34,847 bases of DNA from Nocardia mexicana NBRC 108244 (GCF_001613165.1 NZ_BDBV01000005.1:1-34847); one strand, 5' to 3'. Counted from the first letter of the stretch, positions 23,531 through 31,657 are shown. Numbers and translations: made by a program. Notes: generated from the letters alone by a model not told the origin.

Positions 23531-24094
23531 TCACCAGAGACCGCTGCGCAGCACGATCTCGGTGGCCAGCTCGTGGTCGGCCTCGGTGGCCACGTGGGCC
23601 ACGTCGACCTGCGTGACCCGGAATTCGCCGTAGACGTGCCGCCCGCTGGCCTCGGCGGCGGTGCGCGGCAGGTGTTTGGTGGCGATCACCGTGGTGGGCA
23701 GCTCCACGGCCGGGCAGGTGGAGTCGCCGACCGTGCCGTCGGCGCCCGCGACGGCCGGATGCGCCCGCCCGGCCACGACCAGCCCGATGAACCGGCCGAA
23801 ACCCCGCGCGGACAGCTGCCACGCCAGATCTGCTCCGGCGCCGACCCCGGCCAGGTTCGCCCAGGGGACGCCGAGATCGTCGAGGATGGCGTACACCGCC
23901 GTCGCATCCAGGTCGTCGAGTGTCTCGACCGCGATCGTGCGCAGGTCGGAGGTGTGCAGGCGTGTAGCTACCCGGTCGTAGACGTCTACCGGGTCGCCCG
24001 CGTCAGGGAGTAGCAGCACGGTGTGCCGCGAGTGCGGTCCGCCGACTCGCACGGTCCACGCGCGGTCCCCGACCGCGATCCGCCGAGTTTCCAT
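23531..24094 (-). CDS. Alpha/beta-hydrolase-fold-like protein without a catalytic serine
   Basis: A 187-aa protein. The order of elements resembles the hydrolase fold: HTVLLLPDAGDP (oxyanion-like loop), DVYDRVATRLH, RTIAVETLDDLDATAVYAILDDLGV, then GVGAGADLAW where the nucleophile elbow GxSxG should be, and FIGLVVAGRAHP. The elbow reads VGAGAD with no Ser, Cys or Asp at the nucleophile point, so it is likely non-catalytic or a divergent relative. The ATG at 24094 lies 8 nt after TAGCGT and is probably leaderless. Longer frames upstream run into non-coding repeats. Function unknown. Confidence 0.65.
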   Translation of the reverse strand: METRRIAVGDRAWTVRVGGPHSRHTVLLLPDAGDPVDVYDRVATRLHTSDLRTIAVETLDDLDATAVYAILDDLGVPWANLAGVGAGADLAWQLSARGFGRFIGLVVAGRAHPAVAGADGTVGDSTCPAVELPTTVIATKHLPRTAAEASGRHVYGEFRVTQVDVAHVATEADHELATEIVLRSGLW

Positions 24095-24455
24095 GGAGCC
24101 CCACGCTACACGCCGCCACAGAGCCCGACCCCGTGTTACTGCCCACCATTCAGGCCAGTAGACGCATTGCCCCGGAGGTGGTGCGGGGTGGCCCACACCC
24201 CTGCGTGCGAGACGGCCGTCGCACGACACCACGCTCGCCTGCGGTAACCGGTCCCGGCGGCAGCCGACCCGGTGGCAGGTCGATCCCGGTGACAGCCGAT
24301 CCCGACAACCCTGATGGCGGCGCGCCGCGTCCCGCAAATGCACTCGCCGCGCCGCATCCCGCAAATGCACTCGTCGGGCTGGTCGCCGGGCAGATCCGGC
24401 GGCGGTACAGCGGTCGTGGGTGCAGTCACGACCTTCGCCGACGGCACCGCGGGTG
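24095..24455. other. Repeat-containing intergenic region, 361 bp
   Basis: This region separates the hydrolase-like gene from the cobQ stop. It holds the TAGCGT -10 box (24103-24108), three degenerate copies of CCCGGTGGCAGCCGA-like units (24253-24299, spacing about 15-17 bp), and a 27-bp x 2 tandem repeat (24322-24375). No gene with a credible start was found. Confidence 0.6.
24322..24375. repeat. 27-bp tandem repeat, two copies
   Basis: Copies 24322-24348 and 24349-24375 contain TCCCGCAAATGCACTCG and differ at two positions. They lie in the spacer downstream of cobQ. Confidence 0.88.
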
Positions 24456-26180
24456 TCAGCGACCGATCGTGAGAGTGGGGAGGCCGGGCGGGGCGCCGGT
24501 GGTGAGCAGGTGTTCGAGCTGGTCGAGGTCGAGGTGTTTCTCGATCAGGTCGGCCAGCAGGTCCAGCTGGGCCGTGCGGATGTCGGCGACCGAAACATCC
24601 TCGGCGACAACGAAACCCGTGCGGCCTGCCCGCTGTGCGACTTCCCGGAGCCAGGCTCGCCGAAACTGGTCGGACTCCAATACTCCGTGCAGGTGGGTGC
24701 CCCAGACCGCGCCGCGCGCGCTGCCTTCCGGGATACCGTCTGCCAGCTCCAACCAAGCCCGTTCACCGTTGCGGCTTACCCGTCCGTGGTGAATCTCGTA
24801 GCCGTGCACCGCGATCCGCGCATCGGATTCCGCGGCACCGCCCGGCCGACGCGTGCCGCCGGGCACGGTCGGGGATGCATCGCCGCCGAGGAAAGGCGAA
24901 TCGGTATCCGCCGGAGCAGGTTCCGCATCGCCAGTCGAGACGTTCGGTCGCGTCGCGCCGGCTCTGCTGTCGGCGGGGGCGCGCAACGGCGGACGCACGG
25001 GCGCGGCGCCCGCACCCGCCCGGTCGATCACATGTCCGCTCGTGCGGCGCAGAACCTTCGCGTCGGCGAACTCGATCTCGAGGTCCAGCAGGCCGAGCCC
25101 GGCGACTTCCCCGGCCGCGGATTCCACGTCGTCCAGAATGCGTCGGCCCAGCATCTGGTAGCCGCCGCAGATGCCCAGGATCGGGCCACCCGCTCGGGCG
25201 CGGGCGATGAGCGCATCGGCAATTCCGGTGCGGCGCAACCACTCCAGATCGCTCACGGTGGACTTGCTGCCCGGCAGGACCACGAGGTCGGCGCCGGTCA
25301 GTCGCGAGGGATCGCTCACCCAGCGCACCGAGACGCCCGGTTCGCAGGCCAGGGCCTCGACATCGGTGGAGTTGGAGATGCGGGGCAGCCGGATTGCCGC
25401 GACCGTCAGCCACTCGGTGCCGACCGGGGGTTGCGGGCGGCCGACCGGGGCGTCGGAGACGGTGCCGAGGGAGTCCTCGGCGTCGATCCAGAGGTCCTCG
25501 GCGTAGGGCAGCACGCCGAGCGTGGGACGGCCGGTGAGCGTGGCCAGCTGTTCGAGCCCCGGCCGCAGCAGCTCGACGTCGCCGCGGAACTTGTTGATCA
25601 CGAAACCGGAAATCAGTTGCTGGTCTTCGGGTTCCAGGATCGCGACGGTGCCGAACAGGTGCGCCAGCACACCGCCGCGGTCGATGTCGCCGACGAGCAG
25701 GACCGGGAGGTCCGCGGCCCGCGCGAGACCCATATTCGCCAGATCGGTTGCCCGCAGGTTGATCTCGGCCGGTGATCCGGCGCCCTCGCAGATCACCACA
25801 TCGAATTCGTCTCGCAGCGAGGCCAATTCGTCGGCGACCACCTGCCGCAGCCGCTGCCGGTGGCGGAAGTAGTCCCGCGCGCCCACGGTGTCGACCGCCC
25901 GCCCCCGCACCACCAGCTGCGACCGTCGATCGCTGCCCGGCTTCAGCAGCACGGGGTTGAACCGCACACTCGGCTCCAGGCCGCACGCCCGCGCCTGCAG
26001 CGCCTGCGCCCGCCCGATCTCCCCACCGTCCAGCGTCACCACCGAATTGTTCGACATGTTCTGCGCCTTGAACGGCGCCACCCGCACCCCCCGCCGCGCC
26101 AACATCCGGCAGATCCCCGCCACCACAACACTTTTCCCCGCGTCGGAGGTGGTCCCCGCCACCAACAACGCCCCCTTCAC
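24456..26180 (-). CDS. cobQ: Cobyric acid synthase
   Basis: A 574-aa glutamine-dependent amidotransferase that amidates the b, d, e and g side chains of adenosylcobyrinic acid a,c-diamide. N-terminal [13 protein letters not shown] and [11 protein letters not shown] are diagnostic. Other motifs are [12 protein letters not shown] (131-142), GDIDRGG (164-170) and LPGSKST (302-308). The amidotransferase domain has nucleophile C338 (GICGGYQML), GYEIHHGR (460-467) and GTHLHG (494-499). A 65-70-residue Pro/Ala/Gly-rich insertion (about 388-454) makes it longer than the usual 480-510 aa. The GTG at 26180 overlaps the stop of a duplicated map tail (GTGA); another in-frame GTG at 26255 overlaps the true map stop and would add 25 residues. 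The first gives the normal N-terminus. Confidence 0.93.
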   Translation of the reverse strand: MKGALLVAGTTSDAGKSVVVAGICRMLARRGVRVAPFKAQNMSNNSVVTLDGGEIGRAQALQARACGLEPSVRFNPVLLKPGSDRRSQLVVRGRAVDTVGARDYFRHRQRLRQVVADELASLRDEFDVVICEGAGSPAEINLRATDLANMGLARAADLPVLLVGDIDRGGVLAHLFGTVAILEPEDQQLISGFVINKFRGDVELLRPGLEQLATLTGRPTLGVLPYAEDLWIDAEDSLGTVSDAPVGRPQPPVGTEWLTVAAIRLPRISNSTDVEALACEPGVSVRWVSDPSRLTGADLVVLPGSKSTVSDLEWLRRTGIADALIARARAGGPILGICGGYQMLGRRILDDVESAAGEVAGLGLLDLEIEFADAKVLRRTSGHVIDRAGAGAAPVRPPLRAPADSRAGATRPNVSTGDAEPAPADTDSPFLGGDASPTVPGGTRRPGGAAESDARIAVHGYEIHHGRVSRNGERAWLELADGIPEGSARGAVWGTHLHGVLESDQFRRAWLREVAQRAGRTGFVVAEDVSVADIRTAQLDLLADLIEKHLDLDQLEHLLTTGAPPGLPTLTIGR

Positions 26181-26326
26181 GGGAGGGTGAGGATCTCGGC
26201 GCCGTCGTCGGTTACCACCCACAGGCGCAAGCCTCGGACTGGGCGGGGTGCTCACGGGAGGGTGAGGATCTCTGCGCCGTCGTCGGTTACTACCAGGGTG
26301 TGCTCGAACTGGGCGGTCCATTTGCG
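26177..26326 (-). repeat. 75-bp-spaced duplication of the map/cobQ junction
   Basis: The core at 26177-26219 recurs at 26252-26294 with 41 of 43 positions identical; weaker similarity continues to an ACTGGGCGG stretch. Read on the minus strand, each copy ends [13 protein letters not shown] followed by a TGA overlapped by a GTG. The copy at 26252 is the real end of map. The copy at 26177 has lost its upstream coding context and supplies the cobQ start. The 75-bp offset keeps both GTGs in the cobQ frame. Confidence 0.92.
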
Positions 26327-27115
26327 GTCCTTGGTGACCACGGTCCAGCCGTCGTTCCAGATTTCGTAGTCGATGCCGCCGAGGTTGATCATCGGCTCGA
26401 TGGTGAAGGTCATGCCGGGCTCGATGACCGACTCGACGGCGGGCTGGTCGTAGTGCAGGATCACCAGGCCGCTGTGGAACGTGGGGCCGACGCCGTGACC
26501 GGTGAAGTCGCGCACCACGCCGTAGCCGAAACGGTTGGCGTAGGACTCGATGACGCGGCCGATCACATTGAGCGCCCGGCCCGGACGGACGGCCTTGATC
26601 GCGCGCATGGTGGCCTCGTGGGTGCGCTCCACCAGCAGCCGCGCCTCCTCGTCCACATCACCCGCGAGGAAGGTCTTGTTGGTGTCGCCGTGCACGCCGT
26701 TGATGTAGGCGGTGACATCGATATTGACGATGTCGCCGTCCTCGATCACCGTCGAGTCGGGGATGCCGTGGCAGATCACCTCGTTCAGCGAGGTGCAGCA
26801 CGACTTCGGGAAACCCTTGTAGCCCAGCGTCGACGGGTAGGCCCCGTGGTCGCACAGGTATTCGTGCACGATGCGGTCCAGCTCGTCGGTGGTGGTGCCC
26901 GGTGCGACCGCCCGGCCCGCCTCGTCGAGCGCCTGCGCCGCCAGCTTGCCCGCCAGCCGCATCTTCTCGATCGTCTCCGGCGACTGCACCCAGGGCTCGC
27001 TGCCCTCGTTGACGGTCTTCTTCCACGCGTATTCCGGGCGCTCGATCGACCGCGGAACCTCGCGGATCGGTGACTGGGTTCCGGGAACGAGCGGTTTGCG
27101 GGTGCGGACAGACAT
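26252..27115 (-). CDS. map: Type I methionine aminopeptidase
   Basis: A 287-aa enzyme that removes the initiator methionine from new proteins. Family features are a short N-terminal extension with RTRKPLVPG, then [59 protein letters not shown] (two metal-binding Asp), GHGVGPTFH (metal-binding His), and TIEPMI plus a late [11 protein letters not shown] (metal-binding Glu residues). The extension fits the MapB type of mycobacteria. The ATG at 27115 is preferred over 27121 because TATTCT (complement of 27123-27128) lies 7 nt upstream and the 27121 ATG would fall only 1 nt after that box. Its stop overlaps an in-frame GTG of cobQ. Confidence 0.95.
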   Translation of the reverse strand: MSVRTRKPLVPGTQSPIREVPRSIERPEYAWKKTVNEGSEPWVQSPETIEKMRLAGKLAAQALDEAGRAVAPGTTTDELDRIVHEYLCDHGAYPSTLGYKGFPKSCCTSLNEVICHGIPDSTVIEDGDIVNIDVTAYINGVHGDTNKTFLAGDVDEEARLLVERTHEATMRAIKAVRPGRALNVIGRVIESYANRFGYGVVRDFTGHGVGPTFHSGLVILHYDQPAVESVIEPGMTFTIEPMINLGGIDYEIWNDGWTVVTKDRKWTAQFEHTLVVTDDGAEILTLP

Positions 27116-27122
27116 GTTCATC

Positions 27123-27128
27123 AGAATA
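27123..27128 (-). promoter_or_regulatory. -10 box of map, leaderless
   Basis: TATTCT on the minus strand is followed by 7 nt and the ATG at 27115. It also lies between map and the upstream gene's stop (27137), so map has its own promoter even though it follows that gene closely. Confidence 0.55.
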
Positions 27129-27136
27129 TCCGGACG

Positions 27137-27844
27137 TCAGCTTATGTCGAAGTGGCGCCAGTGCCCGTGGAGTCCCTGGCCGCGTAGCGAGGTGCTGCGC
27201 CCCTCCCGGATCGGGTGCAGGGTGATGAGCCCGAATCCGATCCGGACGGCGGTGGGCAGGCTCTCCGGGCGCGCGGTGAAGACCGGATTGCCATCGATCT
27301 GCCAGGTGACCCTGCGCTGCTCGGGGGCGACGGTCACCGCGTAGCGACGGAACCGGGCCGGTGCGATATCGACACCGGCCAGCGAGGCGTGGACGACATG
27401 GGTGAACGCGTCGCCCGGATCGACTACCCCGGGCACGAACAGGCGTTCGTGGATGGCGTAGGCGTGGCGGCTGGTGACGACGAGATCGAAGACGTCCGCA
27501 CTGGTCATATCGAGGACGTTGAAGGCCGCGAACCCGTCGCGATAGTCCTCGCCGCCGGTGCCGATGTTCTCGGCGGCCATCTCCACGGAGAAGGTGCGCG
27601 GGCCGGCCGTGAGATCGAATTCCTCGGTCGACACGAGCAGATGTTTGGGATTGTCGAGGATCTGCACCTGCGAGTGCGACCGGGTGAATTCGTCGACGCG
27701 CACCGCGACGACCCCCTCGCCCACATCGGTCTTCGCATCGGGCTCTCGGTAGGTCCAGGTCCGGGTGTCGTCGAGGGGGACCTGGAGGTACTGCCAGCGG
27801 TCCTCGCGGAGGGCGGGGCCGGACAGGTCGTCGTAGCGGGGCAT
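27137..27844 (-). CDS. DUF6081-like beta-sandwich protein
   Basis: A 235-aa soluble protein without a signal peptide. It begins PRYDDLSGPALREDRWQYLQVPL and has VRVDEFTRSHSQVQILDNPKHLL, EFDLTAGPRTFSVEMAAENIGTG, DVFDLVVTSRHAYAIHER, and RRVTWQIDGNPVF, a run of beta strands like a concanavalin/LamG-type sandwich. I associate this pattern with DUF6081 in actinomycetes, a family of unknown function; the assignment is from memory. The ATG at 27844 has GGAAGGA about 9 nt upstream. It starts 26 bp after the methyltransferase stop and is probably in its operon. Confidence 0.7.
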   Translation of the reverse strand: MPRYDDLSGPALREDRWQYLQVPLDDTRTWTYREPDAKTDVGEGVVAVRVDEFTRSHSQVQILDNPKHLLVSTEEFDLTAGPRTFSVEMAAENIGTGGEDYRDGFAAFNVLDMTSADVFDLVVTSRHAYAIHERLFVPGVVDPGDAFTHVVHASLAGVDIAPARFRRYAVTVAPEQRRVTWQIDGNPVFTARPESLPTAVRIGFGLITLHPIREGRSTSLRGQGLHGHWRHFDIS

Positions 27845-27870
27845 CGCTCTCGTTCCTTCCAGCCCGGTTC

Positions 27871-28758
27871 TCAGTCGTCGACGGGTCGCAGCGGGCCGGC
27901 ATCGCGGCCGGCGGTCTTGTAGCCCACTCCGCCTAGCAGCAGCCGCTTTTCGGTGCAGCGGGGCTCGAGCGCGGGCCCCATGGGCCACCAGTCGTCGAGT
28001 TCGACCAGGCCGGGCTCGAGCAGCTCCAGATCCCCGAAGAATGCGGCGATCTCCGCTCGGGTGCGATACCAGCCCGACCCCAGACCCGCTGTGACGAACC
28101 GCTTTTGGAGCTCGACCGCCATATCGTGGGCATCCGATCCGTCGGCCGGATCCCAGAAGTGGGTGATGGCCACGTAGGAACCGGCCGGCACGGCATCGAT
28201 GTAATGGCGCATGATGCCGACGGGGTCCAGGTCGTCGTCGACGTGGTGCAGGATGCCGCACAGGATCAGCGCCAGGGGCCTGTCCAGGTCGAGATGCGCA
28301 ACGACCTCGGGATGCTTCAGCAGGGTGTTGGGCTCGGTCAGGTCCGCGGGGACGAAGTGGGTGTACTCGTTGCTCTCCAGCAGCACCCGCCCGTGCACGT
28401 TGCAGACGGGGTCGTTGTCGACGTAAACCACTGCCGCGGAACGGTTCTGCTGCTGGGCGATCTCGTGGGTGTTGCCGACGGTCGGCAGGCCCGCGCCGAT
28501 ATCGAGGAACTGATCGATACCGGCCGGTCCGGACAGGTAGCGGACCACGCGGTGCAGCCACTGCCGGTTCATCCACGCGACTTCGCCCTGTCTGGGCGCG
28601 ATTTCGGCGACCTTGTCCCGGACCATGCGATCGACGTCGTAATTGTCCTTGCCACCGAGAGTGGCGTCGTAGACGCGGGCGATGCTCGCCCGCTCGGTGT
28701 CCACACCGACCGGCACACGCACCCCGGTGACCGGGGTGGACTCGGACACGTCGGGCAT
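27871..28758 (-). CDS. SAM-dependent methyltransferase (Methyltransf_19 / PF04672)
   Basis: A 295-aa protein with the signature of the actinobacterial PF04672 family: RVYDATLGGKDNYDVDR near the N-terminus, the SAM loop FLDIGAGLPTVGNTHEIAQ, VYVDNDPVC, LILCGILHHVDDD, and a C-terminal WWPMGP. The acceptor is unknown; PF04672 genes are abundant in Streptomyces and Nocardia and often lie near XRE/DUF5753 regulators, as here (29620-30525). The ATG at 28758 has AGAGG about 6 nt upstream. It leads into the DUF6081-like gene. Confidence 0.92.
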   Translation of the reverse strand: MPDVSESTPVTGVRVPVGVDTERASIARVYDATLGGKDNYDVDRMVRDKVAEIAPRQGEVAWMNRQWLHRVVRYLSGPAGIDQFLDIGAGLPTVGNTHEIAQQQNRSAAVVYVDNDPVCNVHGRVLLESNEYTHFVPADLTEPNTLLKHPEVVAHLDLDRPLALILCGILHHVDDDLDPVGIMRHYIDAVPAGSYVAITHFWDPADGSDAHDMAVELQKRFVTAGLGSGWYRTRAEIAAFFGDLELLEPGLVELDDWWPMGPALEPRCTEKRLLLGGVGYKTAGRDAGPLRPVDD

Positions 28759-28836
28759 TTCAGCCTCTCTGAGCAGGAGTGATGTAGTTCATCAGCCTAG
28801 AGCCGCGCGCGGAGCGCGGCAACGAAACCCGAATAT

Positions 28837-29289
28837 CTAGCGCCGCAGCACGCGACCGGGCAGCCAGCCGCCCTCCACATGCGTGACCCGCCACCAGTCG
28901 ACCGTGACCGCGATCGGTTCGACCGGGGTCGCCAGGAACGGCTCGATCTGAGGTTCCTTGCGCCGCAACGCCTCGAACGTCTCGTCGCGGTCGGCGGCGT
29001 CGCGCACCACCGCGGTCCCGAGCCCCTGGGCGAACGGCTGCAGGAACCCCTCGGGCACGACCTTGACGCCGATGTTCGGATTCGCCCGCACGCACTCGAG
29101 GGTCCGCCCGCGGGATTCGAGGACGAGGGTCAACCGGAAAGGATCGTCGTCCAGTACCGCGAAGAACGCGTTGGAACACCAGTTGACACCGTCCTTCGAG
29201 GTCGCCAGGTCGATGCTCGAGTTACGGAGGATATCGGCGAGCTTGGCACGGATCTCCTGATCGGTGACCGCTGTTTCGGGTGATGCCAT
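28837..29289 (-). CDS. Pyridoxamine 5'-phosphate oxidase-like FMN-binding protein
   Basis: A 150-aa single-domain split-barrel protein. The pattern is PNPOx-like: EIRAKLADILRNSSIDLATSKDGVNWCSNAFFAV, then RLTLVLESRGRTLECVRANPNIGVKVV, and a final WWRVTHVEGGWLPG strand. Such proteins bind FMN, heme or F420; the cofactor cannot be decided from this sequence. The ATG at 29289 has GGAG about 7 nt upstream. It precedes the methyltransferase gene on the same strand with a 78-bp gap and could share its transcript. Confidence 0.82.
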   Translation of the reverse strand: MASPETAVTDQEIRAKLADILRNSSIDLATSKDGVNWCSNAFFAVLDDDPFRLTLVLESRGRTLECVRANPNIGVKVVPEGFLQPFAQGLGTAVVRDAADRDETFEALRRKEPQIEPFLATPVEPIAVTVDWWRVTHVEGGWLPGRVLRR

Positions 29290-29619
29290 GATCGACTCCA
29301 ATACTGTTGCGGTACTCGGTGTTTGCGGCCGAACCGATTCTCGCCCCCAATGCGTAGTCATATACGCGCGATACTTTGCGACGCGGTCAGTGTACGGGCG
29401 CCGGTTGCCGACACGCCCGAGAACTTCGGCAAGCAATCGTGTTGCGGTCGAAAGATATTCACATCGGACCTCGACGCACGGCATGACATTATCGGTCGCG
29501 CGGACGGCCCGAGGTTCGTGAATTCCAGTGCCGACAGGTAAAATTCGCGGTCTGCGGGGGGTGGCAGGACGGGGCTCCCGCACGACGATGGACATCACTA
29601 CTGCGGCCGGAGGCGGTCC
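29290..29619. other. Divergent intergenic region, 330 bp, locally lower GC
   Basis: This lies between the PNPOx-like gene (-) and the XRE regulator (+). Parts around 29330-29545 are visibly less GC-rich than the coding DNA. A TAAAAT box (29539-29544) could serve the + strand gene. Small frames here have no support and no RNA gene was recognised. Confidence 0.5.
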
Positions 29620-30525
29620 ATGACCAACGGGCACGACAACGACGACGTGGAACCGGCTGTCGCCGAACGCGGGCCCACGGTGTTGCGAATCGCGCTCGGC
29701 AGCTGGCTACGCCGTCTCCGCGAGGACTGCGGGATCAGCCGGGAAGACGCGGGCGATTCGATTCGCGGCTCGCATGCCAAGATCACCCGGCTGGAGCGCG
29801 GCCAGACCGGCTACAAGGAACGCGACGTCCGGGACCTGCTCACCCTCTACGGCGTGCACGATCCCGAACGCCGGGAGACCTACCTCGACATGGCCCGCCG
29901 CGCCAACCAGCCGGGCTGGTGGCACAGCTACAACGACCTGCTGCCCTCGTGGTTCGAGACCTACCTGGGGCTCGAGCACGCCGCGACGACGATCCGGACC
30001 TACGAGCCGCAGTTCATTCCGGGCCTGCTGCAGACGGCCGACTACATCCGCTCCCTCCTCGCCGGGGGGCCACCCGGGGAGACCGAGCGCCGCGTCGCCA
30101 TGCGCATGCGTCGCCAGCAGATCCTCACCCGGCGCGAGGCGCCCACGGTGTGGGCGGTCATCGACGAGAGCGCGCTGCGGCGCCCCGTCGGCGGGCCGGA
30201 GATCATGCTGGCGCAGATCGACCATCTCCTGCACACCGCCGCCACGCTGCCCAATGTCCGGATCCAGGTCCTGCCGTTCAGCGCGGGGGGATCCGCGTCG
30301 CCGGGCTGCCCGTTCAGCATCCTGCGATTCCGCGAGACCGAACTCGCCGACATCGTCTACACCGAACAGCTCACCAGCTCCGTATATCTCGACAAGCAGC
30401 GCGACGTCCAGGCCTACATGTCGGCGATGGACCGGCTCAGCGTGCAGGCCCTGGCGCCCAGGGCCAGCATCGAATTCCTCACCGCCGCCCGCCGCGATAT
30501 GGGGGAACAGGACCGGACCGGTTAG
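29620..30525 (+). CDS. XRE-family helix-turn-helix regulator with DUF5753
   Basis: A 301-aa DNA-binding protein. The N-terminal helix-turn-helix is about residues 25-80 (LGSWLRRLREDCGISREDAGDSIRGSHAKITRLERG). The rest is the DUF5753 (Scr1-type) ligand/partner domain with YLGLEHAATTIRTYEPQFIPGLLQTADYIR and late IQVLPFSAGG...PFSILRF. Such regulators typically pair with a small DUF397 protein. No DUF397 gene is next to this one: its 3' neighbour is the monooxygenase, and only 66 bp separate them. The ATG at 29620 has GGAGG (29609-29613) at 6-nt spacing. Confidence 0.93.
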   Translation: MTNGHDNDDVEPAVAERGPTVLRIALGSWLRRLREDCGISREDAGDSIRGSHAKITRLERGQTGYKERDVRDLLTLYGVHDPERRETYLDMARRANQPGWWHSYNDLLPSWFETYLGLEHAATTIRTYEPQFIPGLLQTADYIRSLLAGGPPGETERRVAMRMRRQQILTRREAPTVWAVIDESALRRPVGGPEIMLAQIDHLLHTAATLPNVRIQVLPFSAGGSASPGCPFSILRFRETELADIVYTEQLTSSVYLDKQRDVQAYMSAMDRLSVQALAPRASIEFLTAARRDMGEQDRTG

Positions 30526-30541
30526 CCCCGCGGAATACATC

Positions 30542-30563
30542 CGGACCATGGTCCGTTTAGCCT
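30542..30563 (+). promoter_or_regulatory. Palindrome and -10 box before the monooxygenase gene
   Basis: CGGACCATGGTCCG (30542-30555) is a perfect 14-bp palindrome directly before TAGCCT (30558-30563), a TANNNT -10 candidate. The predicted transcript would begin near 30570 and carry the AGAGGA Shine-Dalgarno. The palindrome lies in the -35/-10 spacer and could be a repressor site. Confidence 0.45.
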
Positions 30564-30591
30564 GTCGACAACACCGACAGAGGACGGGCAC

Positions 30592-31599
30592 ATGGAACTG
30601 GGACTGACAACCTTCGCCGAACGGCACGCCGTCGGCGATCGCCCCGCACCCAATGCGGGCGAACGGCTGCGCCAGGTGGTCGAGGAGGCGGTGGCCACCG
30701 AGCGGGCGGGCCTGGACGTGTACGGCGTCGGCGAGCATCACCGCGAGGACTTCGCGGGCTCGGCGCCGGAGATGGTGCTGGCGACCGTCGCGGGACGGAC
30801 GGAGCACATCCAGCTGACCACCGCGGTCAGCGTGCTCAGCTCCGACGACCCGGTCCGGCTGTACGAGCGCTTCGCCACCCTGGACGCGCTGTCGAGCGGC
30901 CGCGCCGAATTGATGGCCGGTCGCGGCTCGTTCGTCGAATCGTTCCCGCTGTTCGGCTACGACCTCGGCGACTACGACGAGCTGTTCGCCGAGAAGCTGG
31001 ATCTACTGCTGCGCCTGCGCGAGGACGGGCCGGTGACCTGGTCGGGCAAGTTCCGCGCGCCGCTGCGCGACACCGTCGTGTATCCGCGCACCGATCGGCC
31101 GCTGCCGGTCTGGATCGCGGTCGGCGGCAGCCCGGAATCGGTCGCCCGCGCCGGACTGCTCGGCCTGCCGCTGGCGATCGCGATCATCGGCGGCGCGCCC
31201 GCCCGGTTCCGGCCGCTGGTCGATCTGTACCACCGCGCGCTCGAACAGGGCGGGCACGAACCGCAGCCGATCGCGGTGCACGCCCACGGCTACATCGCCG
31301 ACACCGACGAGCGGGCGGTCGCCGACTTCTACGAGCCCTACGCCGCCGCGATGAGCGGACTGGGTAAAGAACGCGGGTGGGGGCCGATGACCCGGACCCA
31401 GTTCGACGCCCTGCGCGGCCCCGGCGGCTCACTGTTCGTCGGCACCCCCGACCATGTCGCGGAAAAGGTCGCCGACATCCGCGACACCCTGGGCCTGGAC
31501 CGGTTCATGCTGCATCCGAGCGTGGGCACCCTGCCGCACGATCGGGTGCTGCACACCATCGAGCTGCTTGGTGAGAAGGTGGCGCCGCAGGTCCGCTGA
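30592..31599 (+). CDS. LLM class flavin-dependent oxidoreductase
   Basis: A 335-aa luciferase-like monooxygenase (bacterial luciferase/F420-dependent group). It begins MELGLTTFAER, has GVGEHHREDFAGSAPEMVLATVAGRT, then TTAVSVLSSDDPVRLYERFATLDALSSGRAEL, the GRGSFVESFPLFGYDL loop, and VWIAVGGSPESVARAGLLGLPL. It oxidises an unknown substrate with FMNH2 or F420. The ATG at 30592 has AGAGGA (30579-30584) at 7-nt spacing. A palindrome at its promoter suggests local control. The upstream XRE regulator ends 66 bp before. A strong hairpin follows its stop. Confidence 0.93.
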   Translation: MELGLTTFAERHAVGDRPAPNAGERLRQVVEEAVATERAGLDVYGVGEHHREDFAGSAPEMVLATVAGRTEHIQLTTAVSVLSSDDPVRLYERFATLDALSSGRAELMAGRGSFVESFPLFGYDLGDYDELFAEKLDLLLRLREDGPVTWSGKFRAPLRDTVVYPRTDRPLPVWIAVGGSPESVARAGLLGLPLAIAIIGGAPARFRPLVDLYHRALEQGGHEPQPIAVHAHGYIADTDERAVADFYEPYAAAMSGLGKERGWGPMTRTQFDALRGPGGSLFVGTPDHVAEKVADIRDTLGLDRFMLHPSVGTLPHDRVLHTIELLGEKVAPQVR

Positions 31600-31625
31600 C
31601 CGGTGGTCTTCGCTGGGAAAGGCGG

Positions 31626-31657
31626 CGTCCCCGGGCCCGTTGCGGGCACCGGGGACG
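31626..31657. terminator. Strong hairpin between convergent genes
   Basis: CGTCCCCGG (31626-31634) pairs with CCGGGGACG (31649-31657), enclosing an inner GCCCG/CGGGC stem with a TTG loop and one bulged A. It lies 26 bp after the monooxygenase stop and 82 bp beyond the stop of the convergent secreted-protein gene, so it may act on both. Confidence 0.75.

Noticed and set aside
26181..26321. Extended CobQ N-terminus rich in Arg and Pro
   Set aside because: It is read from the duplicated map tail in a shifted frame and does not resemble CobQ. Only the in-frame GTG at 26255 remains a possible alternative start.
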